DNA of 64,000 nt, from the NCBI GenBank assembly GCA_964590395.1, contig CAZPVT010000030.1:248001-312000 (forward strand). The letters are read 5' to 3'. Shown here piece by piece: positions 52,519-60,816 of this stretch (positions are counted from its first letter, which is position 1; every line of letters starts with the position of its first letter). Origin of the DNA: JAOABP01 sp964590395. Lineage in GTDB: Bacteria; Hydrothermota; Tepidihabitantia; Tepidihabitantales; Tepidihabitantaceae. The notes beneath the pieces are model-generated. The model saw only the letters and a list, made by a program, of their open reading frames with translations, ran no database searches and was not told the origin of the DNA. A program made the translations under genes and the position numbers.

Positions 52519-53457
52519 TTATACCCAGTAAGCACCCATAATAAAATCATACTTACAGGGATTAAAAGGAAGCACCCCCGGTGATATTGTAATTTCTGAC
52601 AGTTTGATTTCGCTATTATTGAGCAGGTAAAGGTCTATCCTACTAAAACCAAAATTGCCCGTTAGTTTTTCGGCAATTTCAACCATTTCCTTTAACTTAG
52701 TTGGCTTGGGCACCGCAAATCCACGGGCTAACCCCCTTGTGAAATCCAGTACGCACCAATCGGTATCATAGATGACGCTCCGTCTTCCTCCTGCAGAGTA
52801 TTTTCCTGGTTCTACTTCTATAAATCTGGCCTTTCCCCCGATCACAAAAAAACGATAACTTAATGGAAATCCATAGTTCGTGTCCACGAGGAGTTTCTCT
52901 ATAAGTATAAGTGGTTTTATAGTATCTTCAAGTGGCACATGGGTAAACTTATAAGGTTTGTCAAGAAGCCATTTTTTAAGCGCCTTGACCAATCTATCTC
53001 TGTTTATCTCGCTTTTGCTCCGCACAAATAAATTGTATCCGCTACCCCGATTCAACTTGACGACAAACTGATCGGGTAAATCATCAAAAGGAATTGTCTC
53101 AGGCCTGTCTGTTACATAATATACTTCGTTAAGAATCTGACTAAGACCTATATCAGCAACATATTCTCGGACCCGCCACTTGTCTACTACTCTTCGGGCC
53201 AGATCGATATTGGGATAAGCGTTAAAAATACGGCGATGGGCAATTTTTTCACTGAGGGTGCGTGGTTTCTTAATATTGGGCCAATAGCCGAGTGTAATAA
53301 ACAATTTCATAGATGTGTAGGTAACAGGATCTAATAAGTACCAAAAAATCCGCTCGCATAAAACCAAGGCGACCGCTTTCAGTCCGCCATGCAATCCCTG
53401 GAGTCGGAATTTTTGAAATACTCTTTGCGGAGGTGTTCGACTATTGTTTAAAATCAT
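52519..53457 (-). CDS. TupA-like ATP-grasp protein, copy 1
   Basis: A 312-residue protein of the TupA-like ATP-grasp family (teichuronopeptide-type). Shared landmarks: LGYWPNIKKPRTLSEKIAHRR, VVDKWRVREYVADIGL, LPDQFVVKLNRGSGYN, LILIEKLL, and FSRIDLYLLNNSEIKLSEITI. The last carries the metal-binding acidic residues. Members are thought to attach amino acids or act in polymer decoration. The ATG at 53457 is chosen because codons upstream overlap copy 2. The two copies are clearly divergent paralogues. Confidence 0.78.
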   Translation of the reverse strand: MILNNSRTPPQRVFQKFRLQGLHGGLKAVALVLCERIFWYLLDPVTYTSMKLFITLGYWPNIKKPRTLSEKIAHRRIFNAYPNIDLARRVVDKWRVREYVADIGLSQILNEVYYVTDRPETIPFDDLPDQFVVKLNRGSGYNLFVRSKSEINRDRLVKALKKWLLDKPYKFTHVPLEDTIKPLILIEKLLVDTNYGFPLSYRFFVIGGKARFIEVEPGKYSAGGRRSVIYDTDWCVLDFTRGLARGFAVPKPTKLKEMVEIAEKLTGNFGFSRIDLYLLNNSEIKLSEITISPGVLPFNPCKYDFIMGAYWV

Positions 53458-53503
53458 AATCGCTTTGTTTTTAGGTTTATAATTCCCCGGTATGAATTGT
53501 AAA

Positions 53504-54421
53504 TTACCATAGTTCTCCAAGTCGAAAATCCCATACACGGGGATAGAATGGACCAAACCCACTTGTTGGAGCCAAAGTGATTTCACCGGCAATTATGGTT
53601 CGGTCATTAGGTGCATATAGATCAATTCTTACAAAGTCGAAATCTTTACTCAGCTGCGCAGCAATTTCCAGCATCTCAGTTAACTTGGTAGGTTGTCGAA
53701 TGGCTCTACCAATAGGAAAAACATAGCGAATATTAAGTTGGTTCCAATTTGTATCATAGAAAGTCAGTGTCGGGTTATCGCCTGAGTTATCTACAACATA
53801 TATGTACTTTGGTACACCGTGAAAACATAGAAACTTGTAATCTAATAGAGCATCATGCTTTTCTTCTTTTAGGAATCTCTCGACAAGAATCAATGGTTGG
53901 ATACTGTCGTAGTACGATTCGTAGAGCCGGCTCACCTTACTGAACTTCTGAAACAACCACTTCCGGCACTGTCTGATGGTTAATTGACGGTTCAAAGTAC
54001 TTTTGTCTGTAACTAAGATGTTCCAATGGCAGCCGTGGTTCGCTTTGATGACAAACTGGTCTGGTAAGTCATTAAACGGAATCTCTTCTGGATTGTTACC
54101 AACCCAGTAAACTTCGTTCAGGATATAGGCAAGACCACGCTGCGCAACATACTCGCGAACACGCCACTTATCAGCTACCAGCGAATATAACGGATTGGAA
54201 ATAAATAACATCCTATGAACCATCTTTTCATTGAGTGAGCGCGGGTGGTAAATATTGGGCCAATAGCCAAGCCGGAAAAACATCCGTAGCGACATATAGA
54301 CTGGGGGCGGCAGTAGTCGATACAGACCTTGGACCAGGTGGTCAGCAGTAACTCGTGCCACCCATACTGGACCATCACGTTTAAAATATTTCCACGCGTG
54401 TTTCAACCGGTAAACCAGCAA
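53504..54421 (-). CDS. TupA-like ATP-grasp protein, copy 2
   Basis: A 305-residue paralogue of the next gene: LGYWPNIYHPRSLNEKMVHR, VADKWRVREYVAQRGLAYIL, LPDQFVIKANHGCHWN, LILVERFLKEEK and FVRIDLYAPNDRTIIAGEIT. The ATP-binding lysine (VIKANHG) and C-terminal Asp/Glu are kept in both copies, so both are probably active. The start is TTG at 54419-54421 with a strong GGAGG ribosome site about 10 bp upstream. It follows the epimerase gene by 12 bp. Confidence 0.8.
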   Translation of the reverse strand: MLVYRLKHAWKYFKRDGPVWVARVTADHLVQGLYRLLPPPVYMSLRMFFRLGYWPNIYHPRSLNEKMVHRMLFISNPLYSLVADKWRVREYVAQRGLAYILNEVYWVGNNPEEIPFNDLPDQFVIKANHGCHWNILVTDKSTLNRQLTIRQCRKWLFQKFSKVSRLYESYYDSIQPLILVERFLKEEKHDALLDYKFLCFHGVPKYIYVVDNSGDNPTLTFYDTNWNQLNIRYVFPIGRAIRQPTKLTEMLEIAAQLSKDFDFVRIDLYAPNDRTIIAGEITLAPTSGFGPFYPRVWDFRLGELW

Positions 54422-54433
54422 GATTTTTCCCTC

Positions 54434-55423
54434 CTAGCCGATCCCCGCGTTGACAAGATTTGTTAAGGCTTCGGTAAAAGATATCAGTTGTTGCAAACCG
54501 AGTCGTTTCTTGAGAATTTCTATTGAAGCGAGGGAATGTTTTATGTCGCTTGGGCGGGGCGGTACATAAACAGGCTCAATTTGCTTGTCGAACAGACGGC
54601 AGAGTTCACGAACGAGTTCATTTAGAGTTCGACGCTCCCCGGTCCCAACATTGGCGAGGAGAAAGGAAATGCCTGATGAATTGTGTTCACCCTCTTTACG
54701 GCTTCCTGTTGATCGGGCAAACTCGTCATTAAGGGGAACATAACAGGCTGCGATATTGGCACGGACAACATTTTCTACCGGAGTAAAGTCTCTTGATTGT
54801 TCACCATCGCCATAAATAACCAGTGGCTCATCGTTGCGCAGTGCCCTTAAAAATCTAGGGATAACTGCCGCATACGGACTGTCTGGATTCTGCCGTGGTC
54901 CGAAAACATTAAAATAACGCAGAACCACCACCTCCAGTCCATAAACCCTGCTAAAAACCTGACAGTAGTATTCACCTACCAGCTTGGCAACCGCATAAGG
55001 AGATTTAGGGTTAGGTTTCATCTCCTCGTGTTTTGGCAACTCCTCAGTATCACCGTAAACTGAAGAAGATGATGCGTAAACCACCCTTTTAACACCGGTA
55101 TCGCGCGCCGCAATCAATACATTTAAAGTGCCCGTCGCGTTGACTTCATGAGTCGTTAACGGGTCGCTAATTGATCGCTGAACAGAAGGTAATGCCGCCT
55201 GATGTAAAACATAATCAACTCCCCGAAAATTTGAATGTAAAAAGTCGATATCCCTGATGTCACCCTCAATCAATTCGATATCTTTGATAAAAGACTGTAA
55301 ATTTTCACGACGTCCGGTTGAAAAATTGTCAACGACTCTCACATTATGACCGAGGCTAAGAAGTTGTTCAACAATATGAGAACCAATAAAACCGGCACCG
55401 CCAGTAACAAGAAATGTCGCCAT
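54434..55423 (-). CDS. NAD-dependent UDP-sugar epimerase (UDP-GlcNAc/UDP-Glc 4-epimerase type)
   Basis: A 329-residue extended SDR enzyme: FLVTGGAGFIGSHIVEQLL, NFSTGRRENLQ, HQAALPSVQRSI, catalytic SSSSVYGD and YAVAKLVGEYYC, and VLRYFNVFGPRQNPDSPYAAVIP, which is typical of WbpP-like 4-epimerases. The start at ATG 55423 is set by a TTGACA-17-TAAAAT promoter whose predicted start is 55424; in-frame ATGs 9 and 36 nt upstream fall inside or before the -10. It could supply GalNAc, Gal or their uronic acid equivalents. Confidence 0.9.
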   Translation of the reverse strand: MATFLVTGGAGFIGSHIVEQLLSLGHNVRVVDNFSTGRRENLQSFIKDIELIEGDIRDIDFLHSNFRGVDYVLHQAALPSVQRSISDPLTTHEVNATGTLNVLIAARDTGVKRVVYASSSSVYGDTEELPKHEEMKPNPKSPYAVAKLVGEYYCQVFSRVYGLEVVVLRYFNVFGPRQNPDSPYAAVIPRFLRALRNDEPLVIYGDGEQSRDFTPVENVVRANIAACYVPLNDEFARSTGSRKEGEHNSSGISFLLANVGTGERRTLNELVRELCRLFDKQIEPVYVPPRPSDIKHSLASIEILKKRLGLQQLISFTEALTNLVNAGIG

Positions 55424-55430
55424 AGCCTTC

Positions 55431-55459
55431 ATTTTAATTAAACTGTTTTTTTGTGTCAA
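55431..55459 (-). promoter_or_regulatory. Internal leaderless promoter in front of the epimerase gene
   Basis: Minus strand: TTGACA (55454-55459), 17 bp, TAAAAT (55431-55436). The predicted start is 55424, one base ahead of the ATG. Confidence 0.6.
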
Positions 55460-55478
55460 CCATTTTTATATGCTGGTG

Positions 55479-55552
55479 TCATTGCGTTTTGTCACAGACC
55501 GGTGGCAATCTCACGCATTGAGATTCCCTCGCCCTTCGGGCTCGGGACGACT
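55479..55552. repeat. Candidate dispersed palindromic repeat element (REP/BIME-like)
   Basis: Nested inverted repeats in a 74-bp stretch: ATTGC (55481-55485) with GCAAT (55505-55509); a perfect AATCTCA-CGCAT-TGAGATT hairpin at 55507-55525; and GCCC-TTC-GGGC (55531-55541) within longer imperfect arms. The minus-strand reading (GAGATTGCC, then CGCAATGACA) looks like the short dispersed repeats common in many bacterial genomes. Only one copy is in the window, so its repeat nature is inferred. It encodes the last residues and stop codon of the ligase gene. Confidence 0.45.
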
Positions 55553-56956
55553 GGAAGAAAGTGTTATTACCCGTGCCGCGCCTGTTAACCGCTGCAAAGC
55601 CATCGCCATACCAAACCACATACCGATTACTATAAAAGTACTGCTTAGTGAATCAAAAAGATTGTGAGTGGCAAACGCTATCAGCGCGGCGTTGATGCTC
55701 AGCGCTAAATATCGGTACTCGGCACTGGTTTTGGTAAAAACTCTGTCTGTCCGCACAATTAAACCCCATAGTAAAAAGGTAAACAGTAAAAAACCGATTC
55801 CCCCCAGACCAACCAGGGTTTCTAAATACAGATTATGGGTGCTGAAATAAAACTTCGGGTCACCAAAACGCGGGTAGCCGTAATTGAATTTGATAAACCG
55901 GAAGTTTTCCCAGCCCACACCGAAAAGCCAATTCTGTTTCGCTACCCTTAGCCCCACCAGCCATAGTAAGAATCTGCCCAGTAAAGCGGGATCATAAATA
56001 TTGGTACTCGCCAACCTCGTCAGCAGTAAATTCCTAAAGAAATTGGTAACAAGTATCAAAAGACCCGCGCTACCGGTGAGAACGGTAAGGATAAAAGAAC
56101 GGGTTTTAATTATTAAGTATAATACCGCAATCCCAAAGCCAAACCAGGCACCCCTCGATCGCGAAAAGATTAACCCCAAAATTAGTAATACCAAAGAAAT
56201 ACCGAGCAACAAACGTACCCCCCCTTTTTTTTGCCCTAAAAACAAACCCAGCACCGCAACCGCAGAGGTACTGGTGAGCAATCCCAATGCATTAAGGTCA
56301 AGTACGCCGAAAGGCGTAGACAACCTTTTACCACCCAGCGAGTCGATAAATCCAACCGATAACCTCACTAACTGCGGCAGGGGAAGAACCGAGCAGATGT
56401 TCCCTACTAAAATTGCAATAATTAACAATTTGATCTGCCGAGCATTCTCAAGGGTGGTGGCGAAGAAATAACCGATTATAAACGCCTCTAGGATTAACAC
56501 ATTGCAGGTGATAAAAAATCGGTGCACATTACCTCGGGATAAGGCAACAATAAAAGATACCAAAATCCAAATTACGAGTAACAGAGCGGTTAACTTATCT
56601 ACCGGTAGTAATTTTTTCTCTTTATGAGGATCCGGGGAAACGAAACCCGTGAAACGAAGAAACAGCAAAAAAACGATGGTAACTGGATATAAAATGAAAC
56701 GGTGATAGAAATTAGGGATTAAAGAGTTAACCGCCAGGGGGCTAAAAACTGCTAGCAGGACTAAAAAATAATAAATCTTCTGAACTAAAAAAAGCCAGAG
56801 GAGTATTTGTAATGGACCAAATAGAAAAATTATCGCCATCATATTATCGTCAGAGTTCATAAAACAACAGAATCCAGCCAAGCATAATAACTCAATAATT
56901 AGGAAGGAAACCAGCCACCAGTTTAGCTGCTTGCGGTGCAGAAACGAAGAGCTCAT
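55511..56956 (-). CDS. O-antigen ligase/polymerase family membrane protein (Wzy_C)
   Basis: A 481-residue polytopic protein with about 12 helices. The O-antigen ligase core includes ILGLIFSRSRGAWFGFGIAVLYL (conserved SRGA(W) segment), LLWLVGLRVAKQNWLFGVGWENF (GxGxxNF) and FSTHNLYLETLVGLGGIGFLL with the catalytic-type His in the large periplasmic loop. It ligates O-antigen to a lipid core or polymerises repeat units. The last 15 residues or so (SSSRPEPEGRGN) come from a palindromic repeat-like element and are probably a late addition. It overlaps the flippase gene by 4 bp. Confidence 0.85.
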   Translation of the reverse strand: MSSSFLHRKQLNWWLVSFLIIELLCLAGFCCFMNSDDNMMAIIFLFGPLQILLWLFLVQKIYYFLVLLAVFSPLAVNSLIPNFYHRFILYPVTIVFLLFLRFTGFVSPDPHKEKKLLPVDKLTALLLVIWILVSFIVALSRGNVHRFFITCNVLILEAFIIGYFFATTLENARQIKLLIIAILVGNICSVLPLPQLVRLSVGFIDSLGGKRLSTPFGVLDLNALGLLTSTSAVAVLGLFLGQKKGGVRLLLGISLVLLILGLIFSRSRGAWFGFGIAVLYLIIKTRSFILTVLTGSAGLLILVTNFFRNLLLTRLASTNIYDPALLGRFLLWLVGLRVAKQNWLFGVGWENFRFIKFNYGYPRFGDPKFYFSTHNLYLETLVGLGGIGFLLFTFLLWGLIVRTDRVFTKTSAEYRYLALSINAALIAFATHNLFDSLSSTFIVIGMWFGMAMALQRLTGAARVITLSSSRPEPEGRGNLNA

Positions 56957-58401
56957 CTGCTTTTTTTCAACAATCCCTTTATTACTCCGGTGTCCTCAGA
57001 AGTAATCTCATTGGCAATGATCAGGATGACACAGTACACAACCAAACCAGCAGAGATACTTGCGAGCCAATTTATGGACAACAACGCGGAGACAATAAGT
57101 GCTGCAGCTATTGAAGCCAAAAATATCCGTAACAAACTTTTGCCCAAATCACTTAACGTTCTATTACAAAAATCTTGGCTGGTCCAAATTATAATATAAA
57201 AAATAACACTGACAAACTCAGCGGCAATCACCGATAATGCGGCGCCAGTTGCATTGAACAAGGGAATCAGCAGCAAGTTGCCAAGGACATTAACCACCAG
57301 CGCCAATCCGGTCTGGACCGTCATCAGTTTCGCCCGATTAGTCGCCATAAAGTAATTGCTGAACAGTGAAGAAAATCCAGCCAAAAATGTCCACCAGACT
57401 AATATTCTTAATACCGGGAAGGAGGAAAGATATCTCTGACCGTAGATCAGAAGAATCAAGCGCTCCGCCAATATTGTTCCCAGCGCGGCAATGGGCAATA
57501 GTATCAACATCATTATCCTAATCGCTTTGGCAATTGCTTTTTTAAGTTGGACATTGTCGTGGGTGAATAAATTGGAAAAAACCGGATACAGCGCGGTGGA
57601 AAATGAAATGCCGAGCGAACTCAAGCCGATTACTAATCGAAATGCCGCATTAAATATGCCCACCGGCCGGTCCCCACTGAGTTTAGATAATAAAGTTGAG
57701 CCATTCCAATAGTAGAAAAGGACAAATATTGTCCCGATGCCAATGGGTAGACCATCACGCAGCAGTCGCGCCCATTTTTTGATATCAAAACTTAATCGTA
57801 ACGGTACAAATTGTCGCGCAATGATGGCGCCGCCAGCAACCGTCGCGGACAAACCGGCACCGGTGTAGAGCCAGGCATAACTTATCGTTTGGGGTAAACT
57901 ACGACGCAGGAGTAATACCCCGGTAAATAACATAAAACTCTGCACAATCCGTACGACCGCGGTATACTCCATCCGTTGAAAACCTTGGAAGATATAACAA
58001 AAGTAAGCAGTGAAAGCAGTTTCAAAGACAAAAAGACTGCAGATATAGACAACCAGTCGATTCTCTAGCGGGTACCCCAGGATATTGACTAACAACCAGA
58101 TCAAACCAATTACCAGAATTGCCATCATGCTCTTAATACCCAAGGCATTATGGATGTGATACCGGGCAACTTTACTATCCCGGGCGATCTCCCGTGCAGC
58201 GATAGCACCTAAACCCAAATCAGTTAGTGCCGAGAACATCGTTGCGAAGGCAAATCCAAAAGAGAGGACGCCAAACCGTTCCACACCAAGATGCCGTGCT
58301 GCCAGAACATAGAAGAAAAACATCAATACTTTGTTGGCAATATCCGCGATCGTTAAAAAAAAGGTGTTGATGGCAACCCGAGTGTAAGAGTAACCGGACA
58401 C
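56953..58401 (-). CDS. Wzx-type polysaccharide flippase
   Basis: A 482-residue MOP-superfamily transporter with about 12-14 helices. NTFFLTIADIANKVLMFFFYVLAARHLGVERFGVLSFGFA is the polysaccharide synthesis domain start, followed by LTDLGLGAIAAREIARD; the C-terminal half includes ALVVNVLGNLLLIPLF and GAALSVIAAEFVSVIFYI. It would flip undecaprenyl-linked repeat units to the periplasm. The start is GTG at 58399-58401, one base after the Wzz-like stop codon. It is only distantly similar to the MurJ-like flippase in the same locus. Confidence 0.88.
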   Translation of the reverse strand: MSGYSYTRVAINTFFLTIADIANKVLMFFFYVLAARHLGVERFGVLSFGFAFATMFSALTDLGLGAIAAREIARDSKVARYHIHNALGIKSMMAILVIGLIWLLVNILGYPLENRLVVYICSLFVFETAFTAYFCYIFQGFQRMEYTAVVRIVQSFMLFTGVLLLRRSLPQTISYAWLYTGAGLSATVAGGAIIARQFVPLRLSFDIKKWARLLRDGLPIGIGTIFVLFYYWNGSTLLSKLSGDRPVGIFNAAFRLVIGLSSLGISFSTALYPVFSNLFTHDNVQLKKAIAKAIRIMMLILLPIAALGTILAERLILLIYGQRYLSSFPVLRILVWWTFLAGFSSLFSNYFMATNRAKLMTVQTGLALVVNVLGNLLLIPLFNATGAALSVIAAEFVSVIFYIIIWTSQDFCNRTLSDLGKSLLRIFLASIAAALIVSALLSINWLASISAGLVVYCVILIIANEITSEDTGVIKGLLKKSR

Positions 58402-58402
58402 G

Positions 58403-59632
58403 CTATTTCTGCCGGCGTAATCTCAGTACCCTGAATAAACCGACAAAGGCAACTTTAATCTCCCGAGCGAGCTGCTGCCAGCGTTGATAATCGTCCGGGC
58501 GAGAATCACGTAGCGATTCGAAATACACCCTAATAAATGCAAAGATAATGCCGGTAGAAAGGCTAAAAACGAACGCCACTAAAATAAAGATACTCCGACG
58601 GGGGAAACTGTGACGCTGCGGAGGAACCGCATAATCAAGAACGGTAACAGTTGGGGCGTCTCTTGCCTCCAAAACCTTGGCATACTCATACTGTTGATAA
58701 AGCATCGCGTATGTCTCTTCTTGAATACGGAAATCTCGGTAGCGCCGGGCAAATTCGGCACCAACTTCGGGCAAATGATTAAAAGCCACGGCAAAACCTA
58801 CCCCAAAACCATTGACATCACCTCTCGCTTCCAATCGCTGCAGCTGCTCGTTAAAGGCACGAACTTCGCGTTGCAGATTGAGAAAATAAGGATTATCAGG
58901 ACTGGCTATATCTTTTATCGTGTGCAATTCCGCCTGTTTTACATAAGCCTGTGACTTGAGTCGGGCGTAAGCATCGATCGCCGCCTTGGTTTCCTCATCA
59001 AGCACCACGACCTTATGACGGAGCTGAAATACCTTCAACGATTCTTGTGCTTCTGCGAGTGTCTTTGCCGCATCTTTGAGTCGTCCTTCCAAAAAAATCC
59101 TCATATTACGACCGCGACTGATATTGGAGTTTCTAAGAAAATTGTCAAGTTCACCGATATAACAATTAGCCAACCGTGCCGCCAGCTGTGGAGTTTTTGC
59201 CTCGACACCAATCCGCACAATTCCCTCATCGCCCACCCCGACTTTTGTCATTTTCTTTAACTGTTTACGCACCTTTTCAACTTGTGTGGGCTTGATTCGA
59301 TAGTAATAAGCAATACTACACTCCTCAGCGACCCGATCCAGTATCGTTCGGCTTGTCAGTATACCAGCCATAATATCCGAGGCGCCGCTCGCGCCCCCTA
59401 ATGCGCCCAATCGCAGACGAGAAAGGCCACCGGTAAGTCCGGTACCTAAAATACTGGTAAATCCAAATAGGTCTCCCTCCTCGGTTGGCGGCAATAACTG
59501 CGCGACCGCGATATAACGTTTCGGCAAAATGAACGTAACGCCCAGCACAATTATTGTAAACACCAGTGTGTTAACGATAATCAATTTCCGCCAGCGCAGG
59601 AGGACTTCAATGTAAGTTACTAATCTGTTCAT
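58403..59632 (-). CDS. Wzz/GNVR-domain polysaccharide chain-length or co-polymerase protein
   Basis: A 409-residue inner membrane protein. It has an N-terminal Wzz helix (IIVNTLVFTIIVLGVTFIL, then PKRYIAVAQLLPP), a long periplasmic coiled coil with AKTLAEAQESLKVFQLRHKVV, a GNVR-like YAMLYQQYEYAKVLEARDAPTVTVLDYAVPPQRHSFPRRS, and a second helix (IFILVAFVFSLSTGIIFAFI). No Walker kinase domain is attached. It likely sets chain length for Wzy. GAGGGG lies before ATG. It is 35 bp from wecB and leads the export genes. Confidence 0.9.
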   Translation of the reverse strand: MNRLVTYIEVLLRWRKLIIVNTLVFTIIVLGVTFILPKRYIAVAQLLPPTEEGDLFGFTSILGTGLTGGLSRLRLGALGGASGASDIMAGILTSRTILDRVAEECSIAYYYRIKPTQVEKVRKQLKKMTKVGVGDEGIVRIGVEAKTPQLAARLANCYIGELDNFLRNSNISRGRNMRIFLEGRLKDAAKTLAEAQESLKVFQLRHKVVVLDEETKAAIDAYARLKSQAYVKQAELHTIKDIASPDNPYFLNLQREVRAFNEQLQRLEARGDVNGFGVGFAVAFNHLPEVGAEFARRYRDFRIQEETYAMLYQQYEYAKVLEARDAPTVTVLDYAVPPQRHSFPRRSIFILVAFVFSLSTGIIFAFIRVYFESLRDSRPDDYQRWQQLAREIKVAFVGLFRVLRLRRQK

Positions 59633-59667
59633 CCCCTCAGTCTAAATATTAATTAACGCTTGTCAAT

Positions 59668-60792
59668 TTAGGCCAGCCATTCGGTCAAAACCTTTCTTAT
59701 CCTTTTTGCTGCCTTGCCATCGCCGAACGGACTTTTCCTTTTTGCCTGCCGGTGATAAACCTCTGTCGATTCTAAAAGTTGCGCGGTGGTGCTAATAATC
59801 CGCTCCGGATTTAAGCCCACGAGTTGGGTAGTGCCGGCATCTATCGCCTCCGGTCTTTCGGTCCTCTCTCGCAAAACTAAAACCGGCTTACCAAGGACGG
59901 GAGCCTCCTCTTGGATACCACCCGAATCGGTTAATACCAGATAACTGGATTTCAACAACCAAATAAAATCGGGATAAAGGAGAGGCTCAAGTAACTTAAT
60001 TCGTTCCTGACCGGCCAGTATTTGATAAACCGTCCGGCGCACATTGGGGTTTAAGTGTACCGGAAACACAACCATAACATCCCGATACCGGTTGACAATT
60101 GCCAGCAATGAACGACAAACCCCAACGAGGGCATTCCCGAAACTCTCCCGCCGGTGTAGCGTCACCAAGAGAATTCGGTTATGAAAATCCCATCCTTGTA
60201 CCAATCTTTCCATTCGCAAACTCGGCTTTATCCCTTTACTCATCATTAGCAATGCATCGATTACCGTATTCCCGGTTACGAAAACCATTTTTTCGTTAAC
60301 CCCTTCGTTAATTAAATTTTGCCGTGCTCGTTCTGTAGGAGCAAAATGGATATCCGCCAGCACGGTTATAAAACGGCGATTAACCTCTTCAGGGAACGGT
60401 GCAAACTTATCACCGGTGCGTAGTCCAGCCTCAATGTGGCCAACTGGTATTCGCTGGTAGTAACCGGCAAGCGCCGAGGCAAAAGCACTACTCGCATCAC
60501 CTTGGACCAAAATCAGATCCGGTTTTTCCTTGGTCAATATCGGTTCTAATCGCCTCAGAGTCCTTACAAGAACAATGCCCAGTGTCTGATTCTTCAGAAT
60601 AATTTGTAGGTCGTAATCGGGGACAATTTCAAAAACACTCAAAACAGAATCAAGCATCTCGCGATGTTGAGCAGTTACCACTACTATCACCTGAAATCTC
60701 TGGGGATACTGCTTTAACTCCAAGATCACCGGTGCCATTTTAATTGCCTCTGGCCTTGTTCCGAAGGAAAAAAGTATTTTATGCTGATTCAT
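59668..60792 (-). CDS. wecB: Non-hydrolysing UDP-N-acetylglucosamine 2-epimerase
   Basis: A 374-residue enzyme converting UDP-GlcNAc to UDP-ManNAc. Motifs: ILFSFGTRPEAIKMAPVI, VVTAQHREMLDSVL, LVQGDASSAFASALAGYY, GHIEAGLRTGD, FPEEVNRRF, LVTLHRRESFGN and LTDSGGIQEEAPVLGKPVLVLR. The start is ATG at 60792 with AGGA upstream; a GTG two codons earlier is possible. It begins 24 bp after polA and opens the polysaccharide locus. It is distinct from the CapG-type epimerase at 43240-44373. Confidence 0.94.
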   Translation of the reverse strand: MNQHKILFSFGTRPEAIKMAPVILELKQYPQRFQVIVVVTAQHREMLDSVLSVFEIVPDYDLQIILKNQTLGIVLVRTLRRLEPILTKEKPDLILVQGDASSAFASALAGYYQRIPVGHIEAGLRTGDKFAPFPEEVNRRFITVLADIHFAPTERARQNLINEGVNEKMVFVTGNTVIDALLMMSKGIKPSLRMERLVQGWDFHNRILLVTLHRRESFGNALVGVCRSLLAIVNRYRDVMVVFPVHLNPNVRRTVYQILAGQERIKLLEPLLYPDFIWLLKSSYLVLTDSGGIQEEAPVLGKPVLVLRERTERPEAIDAGTTQLVGLNPERIISTTAQLLESTEVYHRQAKRKSPFGDGKAAKRIRKVLTEWLA

Positions 60793-60816
60793 CAACACAT
60801 CCTAATATTTATACCG

